Shown here piece after piece: positions 6,047-7,924 of a DNA stretch of 7,924 nt. The notes under the pieces are model-generated. The model made no database searches and was not told where the DNA came from. It was given only the letters and a program-made list of their open reading frames with translations. The stretch comes from Spirochaetaceae bacterium (GTDB lineage Bacteria; Spirochaetota; Spirochaetia; DSM-2461): NCBI GenBank assembly GCA_003246505.1, contig QKAI01000096.1, positions 1-7,924 on the forward strand, in the 5' to 3' direction. Position 1 is the first letter of the stretch, and each line of letters opens with the position of its first letter. The position numbers and the translations under genes are program-made.

Positions 6047-7898
6047 AGGAGCCCACGTTCCTCTTTAAGGTTTCCGTGGCCTCGGATAGCTTGCCCGCCT
6101 GTTCGTTCAGGGAGAGGGCCGAATCCATCACTTCCTTGGCCCCTATGCCCATTTCCCCCATGGCGGACTGATTCTCCGAGGAGATCTGCAGGGCCCCGTC
6201 CAGAGCCCCGGTCACATCGGCCCGTTCCCCGTCCATCCTGCCCGACAAATCGCGCAGGGTCTGGGAATTCTTCTCCAGGGCGCCCATGGCCCGGATGATC
6301 TCCCGGCTGCCCTCCTTGAGCTCGGACACGCTGCCCTCTATTTCATTCAGGGAATTCACCACTTCGTCGATGCCCTTCGTCAGGCTGCCGAAGGAAGACT
6401 GGGTGCGGTCCCCTCGGCGGGCGGCCTCTTCGATCTTGCCGATGATGTCCTTGATGTTGTCGTTTATCTGTTTGGAGTTGGAGGAGGAGGTTTCCGCCAG
6501 CTTCCTTATTTCCTCGGCCACCACGGAGAATCCCCGCCCCGCTTCCCCCGCGTGGGCCGCTTCTATGGCGGCGTTCATGGCCAGCAGGTTCGTCCGGGAG
6601 GCGATGCTCAGGATGACCTGGGTAATCGCCTTGATATTGTCGATGCTGGAATCGATCTCCTGGATTCCCGCGATGGTCTCCTCTATGACCAACTGGCCCT
6701 CGTCGGCCTCACGGTTGAGCTTCTGAGCCGAGGCGATGCGGTTGTGGGCTATGCCGGCGATGCTTTCGATATTGGCGGACATTTCCGTCACCGCCGAGGA
6801 GGACTGCTGCTGCAGGCGCCCCTGCTCGTCGATGGCGCCGTCGATGGTGCGTATGGCCGTTCCCAGGCTGTCCATGGACCGGGAGACGTTCCCGATGGTC
6901 GTATCCAGGTTCTGGGCGGACCGGGCGATGGACTCGATATTGCCGTTCATCTGGGTCATGGCGGCGGAGGTCTGTTCGGAGACGGCGGAAAGCTGCTCCT
7001 GAATCTCCACGGTGCGGTCCGATGATCCGGTTATGGAACGGATGAGGGCGGTGATGTTCTCCCTGACGCGGGAGAGGTCGAAGAGGAGACAGCCCAGTTC
7101 GTCCCGGGAGGTGATATTGTCCTGAACGTAGGAGAAATCCCCCCGGGACATGCTTCCCAGAATCTCCCGGGAGAGGCCGATCCGATGGAGGATGCCGTCC
7201 AGGAGCATGATCACGTTTATCACGGCCATGAAGACGCAGATGAGAAATATCACCGACTGTTTGATCCGTATCTGATTGTATAGCCCGAATCCCCCGCCGA
7301 ATTCCGCATGGTGCAGGATGATGAACTTCGTCCCTATGAGGGAAACCCCGTACAGGGCGATCATGCACAGGAAGACTACCAGGGTGAACCGGGCCTTGAG
7401 GCTGAGGGACAAATGCTCCTCCGAAAAGGGGATGTGGCTGTTCTGCCGCTCGTAAAACCGGATGAAGAGGATATAGGGGGGCATGCCGAAGAGCATTTCC
7501 AGGGAGAAGCAGAGGAGGATCTCCTCGCTCAGATACTCCATGATGTTTCCCCGGGCAGATGCTACGACCACGCCGGCCAGAATACTGTAGACCATGGCCC
7601 CAGCCAGGGGCAGGGTGGGATACTTGACAAAGACTCTCTGAAATTTCTCCAGCTCCTCCCCTGTCATATCCGGCGAATAGCGGGCCATGTAACGACGGTT
7701 CCTCAGGCAGAGGATCACCATGAGGAGACTGAAGAGAAGCACATAGGCATAGATGATCGGATTGAGTATCAGGCTGGCGACACCCCTCATTCCGTCTATG
7801 TAGAAGCGCAGTACGATGTTTGCCAGAACCGGCAGAAGATAGATGCCCAGGATCTGCGGCCAGAGGAGATGAACCCTTTTCTCCAGTTGTTTTCCCAT
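6027..7898 (-). CDS. Methyl-accepting chemotaxis protein with a six-helix membrane domain
   Basis: This 623-residue receptor should control CheA/CheW signalling to the flagellar motor from the inner membrane. Six hydrophobic segments (about 13-32, 43-64, 98-114, 128-147, 170-190 and 214-234) form the N-terminal half. Basic residues in the N-terminus and the loops after helices 2 and 4 place both ends in the cytoplasm. There is no large extracytoplasmic sensor domain. A weak HAMP-like segment (about 235-285, with RDELGCLLFDL) leads into a coiled-coil signalling domain (about 295-612) with the hairpin tip ASRTNLLAMNAAIEAAHAGE and RGFSVVAEEIRKLAE (433-469). SAVSEQTSA (304-312) fits the methylation-site consensus, with Glu308 and Gln309 as targets. 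No CheR-docking pentapeptide is present (it ends KISGE). GGAG lies 7 nt before the ATG. The gene converges on ppk2. The stimulus is unknown. Confidence 0.95.
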   Translation of the reverse strand: MGKQLEKRVHLLWPQILGIYLLPVLANIVLRFYIDGMRGVASLILNPIIYAYVLLFSLLMVILCLRNRRYMARYSPDMTGEELEKFQRVFVKYPTLPLAGAMVYSILAGVVVASARGNIMEYLSEEILLCFSLEMLFGMPPYILFIRFYERQNSHIPFSEEHLSLSLKARFTLVVFLCMIALYGVSLIGTKFIILHHAEFGGGFGLYNQIRIKQSVIFLICVFMAVINVIMLLDGILHRIGLSREILGSMSRGDFSYVQDNITSRDELGCLLFDLSRVRENITALIRSITGSSDRTVEIQEQLSAVSEQTSAAMTQMNGNIESIARSAQNLDTTIGNVSRSMDSLGTAIRTIDGAIDEQGRLQQQSSSAVTEMSANIESIAGIAHNRIASAQKLNREADEGQLVIEETIAGIQEIDSSIDNIKAITQVILSIASRTNLLAMNAAIEAAHAGEAGRGFSVVAEEIRKLAETSSSNSKQINDNIKDIIGKIEEAARRGDRTQSSFGSLTKGIDEVVNSLNEIEGSVSELKEGSREIIRAMGALEKNSQTLRDLSGRMDGERADVTGALDGALQISSENQSAMGEMGIGAKEVMDSALSLNEQAGKLSEATETLKRNVGSFKISGE

Positions 7899-7905
7899 GA
7901 ATAAA

Positions 7906-7909
7906 CTCC
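7906..7909 (-). promoter_or_regulatory. Shine-Dalgarno sequence of the chemoreceptor gene
   Basis: GGAG on the minus strand, 7 nt from the ATG at 7898. The promoter must lie beyond the right edge of the window, since the 26 bases present contain no convincing -35/-10 pair. Confidence 0.75.
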
Positions 7910-7924
7910 GAATAGACTTTTACT

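Noticed and set aside
7308..7904. Open frame of 198 codons antisense to the membrane part of the chemoreceptor
   Set aside because: Shadow frame rich in His, Gln, Glu and Asp, as expected from reading hydrophobic-helix codons in reverse; no domain.
7899..7924. Possible flagellar sigma-28 element (TAAA) upstream of the chemoreceptor
   Set aside because: Only a TAAA tetramer is present; no matching GCCGATAA-like -10 lies at the required distance and the window ends here.
1..7924. tRNA/rRNA genes, CRISPR arrays, insertion sequences, toxin-antitoxin or phage genes
   Set aside because: None seen: coding genes fill nearly the whole window, the two largest intergenic regions (190 and 84 bp) hold promoters, and no direct repeats or transposase frames were found.

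Overview
The window is about 8 kb of GC-rich bacterial chromosome (roughly 55-60% GC by eye). It carries five complete protein-coding genes that alternate strand one by one: alkaline phosphatase (-), PAS histidine kinase (+), monomeric NADP-dependent isocitrate dehydrogenase (-), polyphosphate kinase 2 (+), and a methyl-accepting chemotaxis protein (-). No RNA genes, insertion sequences, CRISPR repeats or phage genes are visible. The receptor's signalling tip (SRTNLLAMNAAIEAAHAGEA) resembles those of spirochaetes and some Firmicutes. With the GC content and the exported alkaline phosphatase, a free-living member of the Spirochaetota is a reasonable guess, but sequence alone does not fix the lineage.

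Layout. Positions 1-113 hold a long hairpin downstream of the phosphatase that looks like its terminator. The phosphatase gene (114-1562) is separated from the divergent histidine kinase (1753-2943) by a 190-bp regulatory region with an inverted repeat and a near-consensus sigma-70 promoter. The kinase converges on and overlaps icd (2924-5161) by 20 bp. An 84-bp divergent promoter region (5162-5245) separates icd from ppk2 (5246-6046). ppk2 converges on and again overlaps the chemoreceptor gene (6027-7898) by exactly 20 bp. No stretch longer than 300 bases lacks a gene.

The most notable signal is how the genes start. The three cytosolic genes (kinase, icd, ppk2) lack a usable Shine-Dalgarno sequence. 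Each has a -35/-10 pair with 17-bp spacing whose -10 ends only 6-8 nt before the ATG, so transcription should begin at or within a base or two of the start codon (leaderless mRNAs). The exported phosphatase and the membrane receptor instead have ordinary Shine-Dalgarno sequences 7-8 nt from their ATGs.

Functionally the genes do not form one operon. They share a loose theme of phosphate and energy handling: phosphate scavenging outside the cytoplasm, polyphosphate/nucleotide interconversion and NADPH-producing isocitrate oxidation, next to two sensory proteins whose signals cannot be read from sequence. No complete new biological system is visible. The leaderless organisation, the minimal convergent overlaps and some active-site substitutions are the points worth checking.
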